From Pratylenchus scribneri (taxonomy: Eukaryota > Nematoda > Chromadorea > Rhabditida > Pratylenchidae): DNA of 64,000 nucleotides. A program made the translations under genes and the position numbers. The notes beneath the pieces are model-generated. The model searched no databases. It saw only the letters and a list, made by a program, of their open reading frames with translations, and had not been told where the DNA came from. Positions 31,801 through 43,175 of the stretch are shown piece after piece. Each line of letters opens with the position of its first letter. Position 1 is the stretch's first letter. Where the stretch lies: contig JAQSEB010000059.1 in the NCBI GenBank assembly GCA_030063045.1, positions 868,001-932,000 of the forward strand, in the 5' to 3' direction.

Positions 31801-34800
31801 GGCCAAGAATTTTTTAAAAATTTAAGTCCCTTTAAAAATATTTAGGATCTATTTAAAATTTTTTTAAAAATTTAAAAATTTTAGAAACTTAATTTCACTT
31901 TAAAAATACTTAAAAAACTTACGGTCACTTTTATAAAACTCATCTTTTTATCCTCTTTAAAGAATCCCAAAATGCACATGATAGCCATGAACAGGGTCGA
32001 TTTGTGTATCGTTATGGAGGAAATGCGGTTGGCGCTTTCCATCATCAATCCAAAAGACCGGCACCATACGGTGTGGCACATGCCCTTTCCTATGATCAAA
32101 CTCATGATAATCCTTCACCAGCGCAGGTAATTTATTCGTTCAAAGTGGAAATATTAAATTTAGAAAATAAAAATTGGAAGATATTGAAAAAATTATTTTT
32201 ACAGTTTAATGTTCAGTAGTTTGTCATTAATAGATCTTTGTCAAAACGCATAATTTGATAATAATTTTGATTAGGTTTAACCATTAATATCTTAGTTTTG
32301 AACCAATAAACCAAAATGGGTTTAAACCGTTTAATACCCTTTAATTGTTGACTAAACCAAAATGGGTTTAAACCGTTTAATACCCTTTAATTGTTGACCA
32401 AACCAAAATGGGTTTAAACCGTTTAATACCCTTTAATTGTTGACCAAACCAAAATGGGTTTAAACCGTTTAATACCCTTTAATTGTTGACCAAACCATAA
32501 CAAATTAAATACAATTCAATGCATTTTGACCAGCTCTATCCAATTTTAAGTATATTTGGTTTGTGAACATAGGATAAACCCTCCGTAAACCATTATCAGG
32601 GACGTATTTAGGGGGGGGGGGGGTACACGGGGTACGTACCCCCCCCCCCCCCCAACGGGGGAAGTGGGGTAAAAAAAAAGTAAAGGGGGACCCTTCTGTG
32701 GTAAAAATTTTTCGCTGCGCGGCTATTTTTGGCCTAATTTTTTCGCTGCGCGGCTATTTTTGGCCTAAATTTTTCGCTGCGCGGCTATTTTTCTCATATT
32801 TTTTCGATTTTTTTACACGCGTACCCCGCCATCAAAAATTTTTTTACATGCGTACCCCGTCTGACCCCGGTACCCCCTCAAACAAAAATCCTGGATACGT
32901 CCCTGACCATTATAATTATTTTGGTTTTATCTAATTTTTCGATAAATTTAGAAAAGAACTGCCTATGATTTTGTGCCAACCGCGGCAATGTGCTCAATTG
33001 CTTATTGTGCCAGTGGAACTGTTCGAGGATATGATGAATTTGTTCCGCATAATATTGATGTGGTGAAGGAGACACGTTTCTATCGAAAATGGTCAGAATT
33101 TGATGAGCGAGCAAAAGGACAGATTCGTGCAAGGAAACTTTTGAATGGTAAATTTTTAATTAAATCCCAGAATAGTTATACCAATATATTTTTTGGAACT
33201 ATTAAAAAGTGGCTTTTAAAATGAATATTTTTTATTTTTTTTTTGAGATTTTTTAGACCTACAATATTATCGATCTTTTGGCCGATTGGCGAAGAAAGCA
33301 GAATTTTAATTTTTGAGGCATTTTTGTCTGAAATTTTTAATAAAATTGATTAAAAAATTGTTCAAAAGTTACTAAAAAGTCAAAAAATTAGAAGCCTAAA
33401 ATTTTTCAAAAAGCTACCAAAAAGTAAAAAATCAATTTTTACCTCTTTTCCACTATTGTTCATTTTAGGCATAAATTCAATTTCACCATTTTTTAATGCC
33501 TAAAACCTAGCTATCACATCCAATCTTAATTATAATTTAATAAAACAACCATTTTTAGACCTTCATTTTCAATTGAGCGCGGATGGATTTTCGGAAATTT
33601 TTGTGGACCAAGTGGACGAGAACATTGTTGCCATCACCCGGCACAATCCAAAAAGCCATGAATCCATTTTGCTTATTGCCAACACATGTTTTGACCAATC
33701 AAAATTTAAATGGTCCCCACAATGCCGTCCACTCTTCATTGCGGATGAAATTGCGGAAATTCTTTTTGAGCTCAAAACTGTTGAGGATGAATCCACAAAA
33801 GCAAATGAATTAGAAGAGCATTACATCACCGGACTGCCAAATTTCCGGGTAGAATGCTATCAAAATGTTCCACTCAACAAATCGGACGCAATTGAAATTG
33901 TGGATGGCCACCAAATTCAATTCAAACTTTTCGTGTCTGGCAGTGTTGTTGCTTTGAAGTAAGTTTGACTTATTTTATAAATAAATTTACCAAAAAGGGT
34001 GCTGATGACAAAATAATTATCTGCAACGGTTTAAGGAAGGGTTTGTCCTAAATTCAACCAAATATACCCAAAATTGAATGAGCTGGTCAAAACGCATTGA
34101 ATGGTATATAATTTGTTATGGTTTGGTCAACAATTAAAGGATATTAAACGGTTTAAACCCATTTTGGTTTAATGGTTCAAAACTAAGTTAGAATTGGTTA
34201 AATCCAGCCCAAAACATTATAATCAAATAATGTCTTGGAAAAAAGAACTGCAACGGCCGGGAATCGAACCCGGGCCGCCCGCTTGGGAGGCGAGCATTCT
34301 ACCACTGAACCACCGTTGCACAATGAATGAACATTATTCTTTAAATCTATCTATTAAATTTTATATTATTATAGGATAAACTTTTGAACTATTATACTAT
34401 TTTCGGTAACATTTTCAATTTTAGAATAAATCCAAAGGAAACAACAAAAACGGCTTGTGATTCAATTGAGCAAATTGTTGGCAGTGAAACAATGAGAAAA
34501 GGTAATAATTTTTTGCAATTTATTTAATTTTTTTTATTTAGAAACAAAAAGGCTTCTTTCCACCCTCTCCCTAATGGATTTCAATTTTTTACTGAATCAT
34601 TGCGACCCAGAAGAATGGGTGGAAATGGGCAATGGCACATATGAAATTGGCAATTTTGGCAAATTACCTTATTGTGGTTTTCAAGGAGTGGAGCCATTGT
34701 TTCGTAGAATCCGCGGCCAAAATGATTTGGGTCACCCGCTTTGCACAAATATTCGTCAGGGATTATGGCTTAAAGGTGGAAAATATTTAAATTATTAAGT

Positions 34801-37800
34801 TAAATTTTATTTTTAGATTTTCTGATTAATCGATTAAAAAAATCATCGGCTTTGGTGCCATTGGCTGAACATTTCAAAAAGGCTTTTGACCATTTGGACA
34901 GCGTTCCCGCCCCACTTCGACCTTGCCATTTTGAAATGCTTTTCTCCTATTTTTATTCGGCAATTGAGGAAATTTTACTGGACAAATTTTTGTAAATTTA
35001 CATATATTTTTGAATTAATTAACCATTTAAATTTTACAGTTCAAAAGCCAAAATTCCACGTATTAAATTGACTGAACGGCTGTGCATTGCATCAAATGCT
35101 TTCATCGCTAATATTTCGAATTCACTTTTACCACCTCTTTCAAATGGAACACAGCCTGAATTTTCACTTTCTGCCGGACTTCCACATTTTGCCGAAGGTA
35201 ATTATTTAAAAAACAAGTTTTTATTATCCAAATCCAAAAAACCTATATTTTCAGGCATTTGGCGTAATTGGGGCCGGGACACTTTTATTGCATTACCGGG
35301 CATTCTCATCCAAACTGGACGACACGACGAAGCTCGCCAAATCATCCTCTCCTATGCAGGAACCCTTCGGCATGGATTAATTCCAAATTTGTTGGCCGAA
35401 GGCAAAGCACCTCGCTACAATTGTCGCGATGCAGTTTGGTTTTGGCTGGTGGCCATCATTCGATATGCTGAAATGGTGAGTCTTATTTTTTGGCTAGACT
35501 ATTCATTTATGGTTGGATTTTTTTGGCTCGAAAAGAAACTGTTTTCATAACTAGGTTTATGCTGGCTTGAGTTTATAAAGATGATTTTTATAATGAATTT
35601 GATAATTTTTTAGCCGAGTGGGTTGACTCTTCCTTTACAAAATTTTGGGAAATCCGCTCAAGGTTTAGTAATTTTTTGAGGATTTTTCATTTCTATGATT
35701 ATACGTATACGCTAATTGAACAAAAAAAATATATTTCCATAAATGGTAAATGCACTAATATTACCTGTTTTTCCCATATAAAATAATTTTTTTCAAAATT
35801 CAAGGTCGATGATGGAATGCAAATTTTCAATGAACCGGTTTTGAGACTTTACCCAACTGATGATGCGGAATACAATCCAGAATCTAATGTTGTTGAGCCA
35901 TTGCATGCAACAATGTTTGAAGCATTGTGTCGACATTTTGAGGAGATTGATTTTCGTGAAAGGAATGCTGGCACCAAAATTGATGAGCATATGAAGGATG
36001 AAGGTAGATTTTAAAAAATGAGACATATTTAATTATATTAAATGAATAGAACTCCTCAAGATTCATCATTTGATTATGTTTTGGTCTAGATTTAAAAATT
36101 CTCTCTTAGTTTTGAACCATTAAATCTGATATGGAGTTGAAAAATTTGGGTGGAAGTCGTTGTCGAACCATCGCATTAGGGGGCCCCTTCCACTCTGGTG
36201 CCTAAACCACTAGGCCATCGTCCACCACCGGGAGTGTTGTTATTCGTTTGTGCCATGTTCCTTTCCTTTTCCCTTTGTCTATTTTTGGCACTTTTTGCTG
36301 TTGGCTTCCTTTTAGCCATAACAAAATCAAAGTGGGTTTAAACCGTTTAATACCCTTTAATTGTTGACCAAACCAAAATAGGTTTAAACCGTTTAATACC
36401 CTTTAATTGTTGACCAAACCATAACAAATTATATACCATTCAATGCGTCTTCTTGACCCGCATTATCCAATTTTAGGTATATGGTTTGGGAATATAGTAT
36501 ATAGAATAAACCCACACCTTAAACCAAATTAGTTTTACTCCTTTTTTCGGCAAAGTAAATAATATCCAAAGAAAATATTAAAAATTTATTCTTTAAGGAT
36601 TTAATGTTCGAGCCTATATTGACCACAAAAATGGATTGGTGTTCGGCGGAAACCGCTGGAATTGCGGCACTTGGATGGACAAAATGGGCAGCTCGCAGCG
36701 TGCAGGAAACCGAGGGGAACCGGCCACTCCCCGAGATGGGGCTGCCGTAGAACTGCAAGGATTGGCACTTCGAGTCGCTAGGGCATTGGAAAAATACTCA
36801 AAAAGCGGACAATTTCCATATACTTCTTTGAAAAGTAGGAAAAAATTTTTGATTTTTTTAAAAAATCGAAATTTCCAATAAATAAATTATTGAAAATATA
36901 CATGAAAAAAATATTTTAAGGTGGAGAATTGAGCTGGACTTGGGCTGAATGGGCTACCAAATTGGCAGAATCCTTCGAAAAACACTTTTATGTGCCCCAA
37001 AATTGTGCAGATGAATTTGTGAATCGGAAAGGAATTATCAAGGACTGCTTTGGGAGCACTCTAGGCTTTACGGATTTTCAACTTCGACCCAATTTTTGCA
37101 TAGCATTGGATGCCGTAATATTTTTAAAAAATATTTTAAATTTTGCGATTTTATTATATTTTTGTTTTAAAATTTTTGACAAAATATATAAAAAAAATTA
37201 AAAAACAGGTAGTTAAAACATTTTGTGTTTCACTTAGCTAAAAACATTTTGTGTTTTACTTAGCTAAAAACATTTTGTGTTTACTTAGCTAAAAACATTT
37301 TTGTTTCACTTAGGAAAAACATTTTGTGTTTCACTTAGCTAAAAACATTTGTGTTTCGTTTAGCTAAAATCATTTTGTGTTTCACTTAGCTAAAAACATT
37401 TTGTGTTTTACTTAGCTAAAAACATTTACTTAGCTAAAAAATTTTTGTTTCACTTAGGAAAAAACATTTTGTAAACATTTTGTGTTTCACTTAGCTAAAA
37501 ACATTTTGTGTTTCACTTAGCTAAAAAACATTTTGTGTTTCACTTAGCTAAAAAACATTTTGTGTTTCACTTAGCTAAAAAACATTTTGTGTTTCACTTA
37601 GCTAAAAACATTTTGTGTTTCACTTAGCTAAAAACATTTTGTGTTTTACTTAGCTAAAAACATTTTGTGTTTCGCTTAAGCCTTAACTAAAAACATTTTG
37701 TGTTTCACTTAGCTAAAAACATTTTGTGTTTCACTTAGCTAAAAAGATTTTGTGTTTTACTTAGCTAAAAACATTTTGTGTTTTACTTAGCTAAAAACAT

Positions 37801-38874
37801 TTTGTGTTTCACTTAGGTAAAAACATTTTGTGTTTCACTTACCGAGAAACACCCTATAAAATGCATTTGCATATAATTTCAATTTTCTATTATGGAGAAG
37901 TTTTAATCAATTTTTACTATGTTAATATTACGATGAAATTTAATTAAATTTAGAAATTTAATTATTATAAATTAAAATTGCCATTTTCACATCTCTCCTC
38001 TTTCTCTTTTTATAAAAATTTGAAATTTGAATAAATTAAAAATATAAAATAAAATATATTAAAAAATGCAATAATTTTAACTAATTTAAAGGTTCCGGAT
38101 ATAATTGCACCCGAAAAAGCATGGTCAGCCTTGAAAATTGCAGGCGAAGTGTTGGCGAAAGATGCACCTTTGGGAATTTCCACTTTGGATCCGCAGGATT
38201 GGGCCTATAATGGAAATTATAACAATGATGACGATGGATGTGAGAAGGCAACGGCAAAAGGATGGAACTATCATCAGGGACCGGTGAGTGATCAAAAAAA
38301 TTGACTAGATTAGCTCATTTACTTAACTAATATTTGAAGTGATTAGAGTAGCCAAAAAATTTGAAAATTTTTAAGCAAAATTTAAATCACGGGTTCAAAT
38401 CCTCATATGGGAAATTTTTTTCGGACTTTGTAAGAACTTTTATGCATTTTACGATATATTCTACAGTACATTTCTAAACAAAATGCATTAATTAGAAGCT
38501 TATAAAAGAAGTAGGAAACACACTAATTTTACCCAAAAATCCCTTCATTTAAAAAATAAAATTTCAATTTTCTCGAACAGGAATGGATTTGGATTGCCGG
38601 TGTCTATATGAATGCAAAGCTGAAAGTTGCCTCTCTGCTTTCCAAAAAGAATTGCGCCGACCAATCCCCATGGACAGAAACCGTTGAAGAAGTACGAACT
38701 CGCCTCTTCCGTTTCGAGAAAATCCTGGCTGAAAGTGATTGGGCATCATTGCCGGAATTGACCAACAAATGCGGACAACCCTGTGCGCATTCATGTCCGG
38801 CACAAGCTTGGTCAATTGGATGCGCAATTGAGGCAGTTTGCACACTGGCAAAATTGATGGATGAAAAGAATTGA
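28832..38874 (+). CDS. agl-1: Glycogen debranching enzyme (bifunctional)
   Basis: About 25-30 exons, roughly 1,450-1,500 residues, start [10 protein letters not shown], stop after AKLMDEKN. Glucanotransferase half: [13 protein letters not shown] (29.6 kb), [15 protein letters not shown] (catalytic Asp, 31.48 kb), [13 protein letters not shown] (catalytic Glu, 31.6 kb), [11 protein letters not shown] (32.1 kb). Amylo-1,6-glucosidase half: [16 protein letters not shown] (35.26 kb), [12 protein letters not shown] (35.4 kb), [15 protein letters not shown] (36.65 kb), [13 protein letters not shown] and [15 protein letters not shown] (38.2-38.6 kb). The enzyme moves maltotriosyl stubs and then frees the branch glucose in cytosolic glycogen breakdown. 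Large introns hold four 46 bp-array elements, a hAT-type MITE, a long minisatellite, an antisense tRNA-Gly gene and SINEs. Confidence 0.95.
29735..29985 (-). repeat. Dispersed 46 bp-array element (short copy), AGL intron
   Basis: Flank GGTTTGTCCCATACAAACC, conserved CATTGAATGGTATATAATTTG, about two reversed 46 bp units, then TTTAATGGTTCACAATTAAA and GATTGGTTAAACCC. Confidence 0.8.
32270..32590 (+). repeat. Dispersed 46 bp-array element, AGL intron
   Basis: About four and a half units of the 46 bp repeat followed by the unique tail (ATACAATTCAATGCATTTTG ... CCAATTTTAAGTATATTTGG). A hAT-type MITE is inserted right at its outer end. Confidence 0.85.
32597..32905. mobile_element. 309 bp hAT-type MITE
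   Basis: Ends CAGGGACGTATTTAGG and the complement of CAGGGACGTATCCAGG, flanked by a perfect 8 bp duplication ACCATTAT (32589-32596, 32906-32913). Inside are a G10 run, a C14 run and three direct copies of TTTTTCGCTGCGCGGCTATT. No ORF of note. In an AGL intron. Confidence 0.9.
34020..34215 (-). repeat. Dispersed 46 bp-array element (minimal copy), AGL intron
   Basis: GGTTTAAGGAAGGGTTTGTCC start, conserved flank GCATTGAATGGTATATAATT, a single array unit, then TTTAATGGTTCAAAACTAAG and an AATTGGTTAAATCC end. It shows the element without array expansion. Confidence 0.8.
34249..34319 (-). tRNA. tRNA-Gly (anticodon CCC)
   Basis: 71-base gene read on the minus strand. Acceptor stem GCAACGG pairs with CCGTTGC plus discriminator A; D arm GTTCAGTGGTAGAAT; anticodon arm CTCGC-CTCCCAA-GCGGG with anticodon CCC; T arm CCGGG-TTCGATT-CCCGG. 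Every stem pairs fully. Antisense inside an intron of the debranching enzyme gene. Confidence 0.95.
35610..35705 (+). repeat. Degenerate tRNA-derived SINE-like copy
   Basis: A-box-like TAGCCGAGTGGGTTGACTC, a decayed B box and AAGGTTTAGTAATTTTTTGA. In an AGL intron. Confidence 0.5.
36149..36226 (-). other. tRNA-like sequence / tRNA pseudogene
   Basis: Minus strand starts GGTGGACGATGGCCTAGTGG (good A box) and carries ATGGTTCGACAACG as a weak B box. The six-base GGTGGA/TCCACC ends pair, but the T stem and anticodon arm do not. Probably a pseudogene or SINE head. Confidence 0.4.
36310..36530 (+). repeat. Dispersed 46 bp-array element, AGL intron
   Basis: Two array units, then the unique tail CATAACAAATTATATACC through TAAACCCACACCTTAAACC, which is the inverted version of the GGTTTAAGGTGGGTTT end seen at 11.8 kb. 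Confidence 0.8.
37207..37855. repeat. Long minisatellite in AGL intron
   Basis: About 24 units of roughly 26 bp with core CATTTTGTGTTTCACTTAGC plus TAAAAA. It is the reverse complement of the array in the last Dicer intron. Units vary (TTTACTTAG, TTTCGCTTAAG), including a few truncated ones. Confidence 0.95.
38345..38470 (+). repeat. tRNA-derived SINE-like copy
   Basis: AAATCACGGGTTCAAATCC and the AATTTTTTTCGGACTTTGTA body with TTTATGCATTTTACGATATA tail. In the last AGL intron. Confidence 0.65.
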
Positions 38875-39291
38875 GAAGAACACAAAATTTAGGAATAGAA
38901 AATGAATTAAATTAATTCTCAAATTATATTTGCCATATTTATATTTTACATGAATTCTCTTATTATATTATTACATTTAGTCAGTGCCTTTTTTATATTC
39001 ACAAATTTTTAATTTTTTAATAGAGGAATAAATAAATTAAACATTTTTGTATTATATTTTATTTTCCTCCACATTTTCTTCGCGCCATGTGTTCAAACAA
39101 AAATTGGAGTGGTAGGAAAGCGCAAATCCCCAATTTTCTTCTGGCCATAAAATGTGCTAAAAAAGGAAAGCACAGAAAATATAAGAAACAATGCATTTGG
39201 CGCTATTAGAAGATAGAAAATAGCAGATATCCACCTTCCACTTTCCTCAATCTCCAATTAATAAGCAATATCCTCCCATTTTATACAATAA

Positions 39292-42200
39292 ATGTTATTA
39301 TTTCCTTGCAATTTTTCTCCTTTATTACTCCTAATTTTTCTGCTCCTCATTTGCCAACAAAAAATTGCAGTTTCGGCTGCGGGCAATTGGCGTAAGTGCT
39401 CATGACCTTTTAATTGAATAGGGGTATTTTTGTTATTTTGCCTCCTTCAAAATCACCTTACCGTTAATTCCGCACTCCTATCTCCCACTCAATCGCAGCT
39501 TGCCCCATTGGCCCAAGTCCCACCTGCCCCGGTTATCCCCGCCTTTCCTGCTCCCCGTTGAGCTACAGTTGCCCGCCCCCGCAATGTCAAAGCGATGCCC
39601 AGTGTTCGCCGCTTCGATGTAAACTGGCCGCTGGCATTTGTGAGGATTATCCGGAACCAAGTGGGAATGGGGACAAAAAATAAGAATTTTAATATTTTGA
39701 TGGATTTCAGAAGCGGCTGGCACAAAATGCAGTCAACACAGGGAATGCGGAATGGAAATGATTTGTGTGGACGAAAAATGCGAGGAAGGGGCAAAAAGTG
39801 GCCGAACTGGCTCTTATAGTTGAGCAGCAGAGGGAAGAAAATTAAGGATAATTAAATGAGAATTCAATAGGATCATGCACAAAAAGCATTGAATGTCCGT
39901 CGATTGAGGATTGTGAACAAGGTGTTTGCCTAATTCGGTTGTCGTCCGATGTGGATGGACCAAACCGGAGGACCACAATGAGGCCATCAACAATAGAGGA
40001 AAATGGTGGAGGCATTGTGGGATTCCAACGAGAGGATGGGCTGAATGTTTGGAGCACTGGACGTAAGAAAGTAGGAAGGGGACGGTGGAAGTGGAACAGC
40101 CCAATTAGATATGGAAGCGATTAAACTAAAAATAAAAGAATTTGATGTCGAATAAATGAGTAGGATTGATTTAAATTCACCAAGTAAAAATTAGAATTAC
40201 AAATGAAATTCTCCAGCAAATTAAAAAAATCAAAGTAGGGAATAAGCTTCAAAGAGTTCAAAAAACGGATTAATAAATGCTAAATTTTGGGAAGAAAATA
40301 AAAACGGGTAAATGCGAGAAAAATGAATGATGGGAAAAGGCGAAATTAAATGGGACAAATAGGCAGAATTAAATGTTTGGGGCAAATAGGCGGAATTAAA
40401 TGTTTAGGGCAAATAGGCAAATGTTTTGGGCAAATAGGTAGAATTAAAATGTTTGGAGCAAATTAAATGTTTGGGGCAAATTAAATGTTTGAGGCAAATT
40501 AAATGTTTGGGGCAAATTAAATGTTTGGGACAAATTAAATGTTTGGGGCAAATTAAATGTTTGGGGCAAATTAATTAAATGTTTGGGGCAAATAAGCGGA
40601 ATTAAATGTTCGCCAAAATGTGTTTTCCCTTTCTAAGAAAATGTTAGCCAAAATGTGTTTTCACTTTCTAAGAAAATGTTCGCCAAAATGTGTTTTCCCT
40701 TTCTAAGAAAATGTTCGCCAAAATGTGTTTCACTTTATAAGAAATGTTCGCCAAAATGTGTTTTACTTTCTAAGAAATGTTCGCCAAAATGTGTTTTCTA
40801 TTTCTAAGAAAATGTTCGCCAAAATGTGTTTTCCCTTTCTAAGAAAATGTTCGCCAAAATGTGTTTTCCCTTTCTAAGAAAATGTTCGCCCGCCAAAATG
40901 TGTTTTCCCTTTCTAAGAAAATGTTCGCCAAAATGTGTTTCCCTTTCTAAGAAAATGTTCGCCAAAATGTGTTTTACTTTCTAAGAAATGTTCGCCAAAA
41001 TGTGTTTTCCCTTTCTAAGAAAATGTTCGCCCGCCAAAATGTGTTTTCCCTTACTAAGAAAATGTTCGCCAAAATGTGTTTTACTTTCTAAGAAATGTTC
41101 GCCAAAATGTGTTTTCCCTTTCTAAGAAAATGTTCGCCAAAATGTGTTTTCCCTTTCTAAGAAAATGTTCGCCAAAATGTGTTTTCCCTTTCTAAGAAAA
41201 TGTTCGCCCGCCAAAATGTGTTTTCCCTTTCTAAGAAAATGTTCGCCAAAATGTGTTTTCCCTTTCTAAGAAATGTTCGCCAAAATGTGTTTTACTTTCT
41301 AAGAAATGTTCGCCAAAATGTGTTTTCTATTTCTAAGAAAATGTTCGCCAAAATGTGTTTTCCCTTTCTAAGAAAATGTTCGCCAAAATGTGTTTTCCCT
41401 TTCTAAGAAAATGTTCGCCCGCCAAAATGTGTTTTCCCTTTCTAAGAAAATGTTCGCCAAAATGTGTTTTCTATTTCTAAGAAAATGTTCGCCAAAATGT
41501 GTTTTCCCTTTCTAAGAAAATGTTCGCCAAAATGTGTTTTCCCTTTCTAAGAAAATGTTCGCCCGCCAAAATGTGTTTTCCCTTTCTAAGAAAATGTTCG
41601 CCAAAATGTGTTTTCCCTTTCTAAGAAAATGTTCGCCAAAATGTGTTTTCCCTTTCTAAGAAAATGTTCGCCAAAATGTGTATTATATCATTAAAATGAA
41701 ATCAATTCCCCTTGTCTCTCCCTTTTTATTTATTTAATAAAATTCGCCTACTTTATTAGGACATATAAGGGAATAATCAAAGTAGATTAACAGATGATTT
41801 TGCCCACAGGGTGTTCTCCTAATGGAAAATGTGGAGGCCATGGACAAGAGGAAGAATGCATTCAAACTGATGGCCAATGGGAATGTTTCCCTCGAACATT
41901 CTTCAACCTCCAAGGCCAATTGGTTCACCTAGTCCGAATCCGAATCCACATTAATTTGCCAAAATTTTTACATAGATTCCGCCTCCTCCAGGCCATCCGT
42001 ATTGCAGGGATGCAAATTCGCCACCAGCCCAGCCATCCGAACATTGTCAACAACGCAAATGGCTTTGCCACAATGGACTCTATTGGGAATTGATGGGCGA
42101 ACAATGCGCACGGAGTTGTGGACGATGCGAGGATTTGGGCGTGGTGGAAGGGTTGTTGAGGGAGGGAAAGGTATGTTAATCACAGCTAATTCTGAAGATT

Positions 42201-42883
42201 GGTTAATTCCATTTATTTAGCTAAGCGCTGGGCTAGCTAATTTCGGTACTTTCGACTTTTAGGCATGTATAGACTTGATGAGAGTATGCTCATTTGCCTC
42301 GAAATAGTCAATTTAATTTGTCTGATTTCAATTTCATAGTTTGTTTAGTAACAATTTCCGCTAGATTCCTATTCTGCCTTCGGCTTCCTACCACTAGCCC
42401 TAACCCTAAACCGGTCTGTAATTGAAATTTCATAGATTAAATTGACCAGACTGAATCTAATTAACCTATTTTTGGGTTCGTAGGTTATAGCTGAGATAAT
42501 CGAAATTAGCTTGCCCGGAATTAGCCAATTCCCAGAATTGTATATTACAGGTTCAAACGAGAATTTTGATGGAAGATTGGGTGAAAAGGGAAATTATGGC
42601 TGGAGAAAGAAGGAATATGGAGGAGAAGAAGGCGAAATGGAAGAAGAAGAAATTGGCAAAGGAAGAAGAAGAAGATGAAGAGGAGGATGAAGAGGAGGAT
42701 AAAGAGGAAGAAATTGAATTTGAAATGGAAATGGAGGACGAAAATGACGAAGAAAGAAGAAGAGAAGGCTGCATCGACCAATGGGACAGTGCCGAATGCG
42801 AAAAATTGGACCATTTGTGCGCCAATTCCGCATACCGGAAGCAGCTGGCCCGATTTTGTGCGCGAACTTGTCGGCATTGTTGA
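39292..42883 (+). CDS. Secreted cysteine-rich protein with two ShKT domains
   Basis: Seven exons (39292-39391, 39499-39660, 39711-39797, 39871-40062, 41810-41922, 41976-42170, 42551-42883) join in phase to 393 residues. The first exon is a signal peptide (PLLLLIFLLLICQQKIAVSA). Exons 2-5 form cysteine-rich modules (CPPPQCQSDAQCSPLRCK; CSQHRECGMEMICVDEKC; CPSIEDCEQGVC; CSPNGKCGGHGQEEEC). Exon 6 carries a ShKT-like domain (YCRDANSP ... EHCQQRKWLCHNG ... MGEQCARSCGRC). Exon 7 is a Lys/Glu charged stretch followed by a second ShKT domain ending FCARTCRHC and stop. ShKT domains are common in nematode secreted proteins, where they may bind channels or partner other enzymes. No catalytic domain is present, so function is unknown. 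Intron 4 (1.75 kb) is almost all minisatellite. No operon link to the debranching gene 417 bases upstream is evident. Confidence 0.8.
40335..40605. repeat. 18 bp minisatellite, ShKT gene intron 4
   Basis: Repeated AAATGTTTGGGGCAAATT units, preceded by a longer form containing GCAAATAGGCGGAATT. The same GGCGGAATT-type flank appears next to the second minisatellite locus at 59.58 kb. Confidence 0.9.
40608..41690. repeat. 33-35 bp minisatellite, ShKT gene intron 4
   Basis: About 31 units with core AAAATGTTCGCCAAAATGTG plus TTTTCCCTTTCTAAG. Several units duplicate GCCC (GTTCGCCCGCCAAAATG), and these recur at regular multi-unit intervals, showing a higher-order repeat. A related array lies at 58.44-59.42 kb. 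Confidence 0.95.
42230..42516. mobile_element. Small foldback element, ShKT gene intron 6
   Basis: Outer GGGCTAGCTAATTTCG pairs with CGAAATTAGCTTGCCC (one mismatch), and an inner pair (GTCAATTTAATTTG with TTAAATTGACCAG) continues the fold. Non-coding. Confidence 0.55.
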
Positions 42884-43175
42884 TGATCCCTCACATCAGA
42901 CATTCACCCCTTCACCAAATTTTGCACTTTTTTCTTTGCACTTTTATTCACCGCCGTCTGCTCATTTTCCCCTCATTCCCTTCAGCCTCATCCATATTCA
43001 TTTTATTCATATTCATTTATTTAATTAATTCATTTTCATTTTCACCTCCAACTTTTCGTCCATATTATTGTTTTTAACCCGTGTTTTTCCATCCTTTAAC
43101 TATGTTTTGTGCGATTCACCGAAAAATTGTTTAAAACATTTTAATTAAACTATGTTTTAGCTACCGTATTTTTAT

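Noticed and set aside
41179..41406. Repetitive open frames in the 33-35 bp minisatellites (also 58303-59265)
   Set aside because: Translation of tandem repeats on both strands; no start context, domain or unique sequence.
40335..41690. Possible CRISPR array
   Set aside because: Repeats are contiguous without unique spacers and the genome is eukaryotic; these are minisatellites.
42545..42903. Minus-strand frames rich in Ser/Leu/Phe over the last ShKT exon
   Set aside because: Shadow of the Lys/Glu-rich plus-strand exon, which has correct phase and a ShKT domain.
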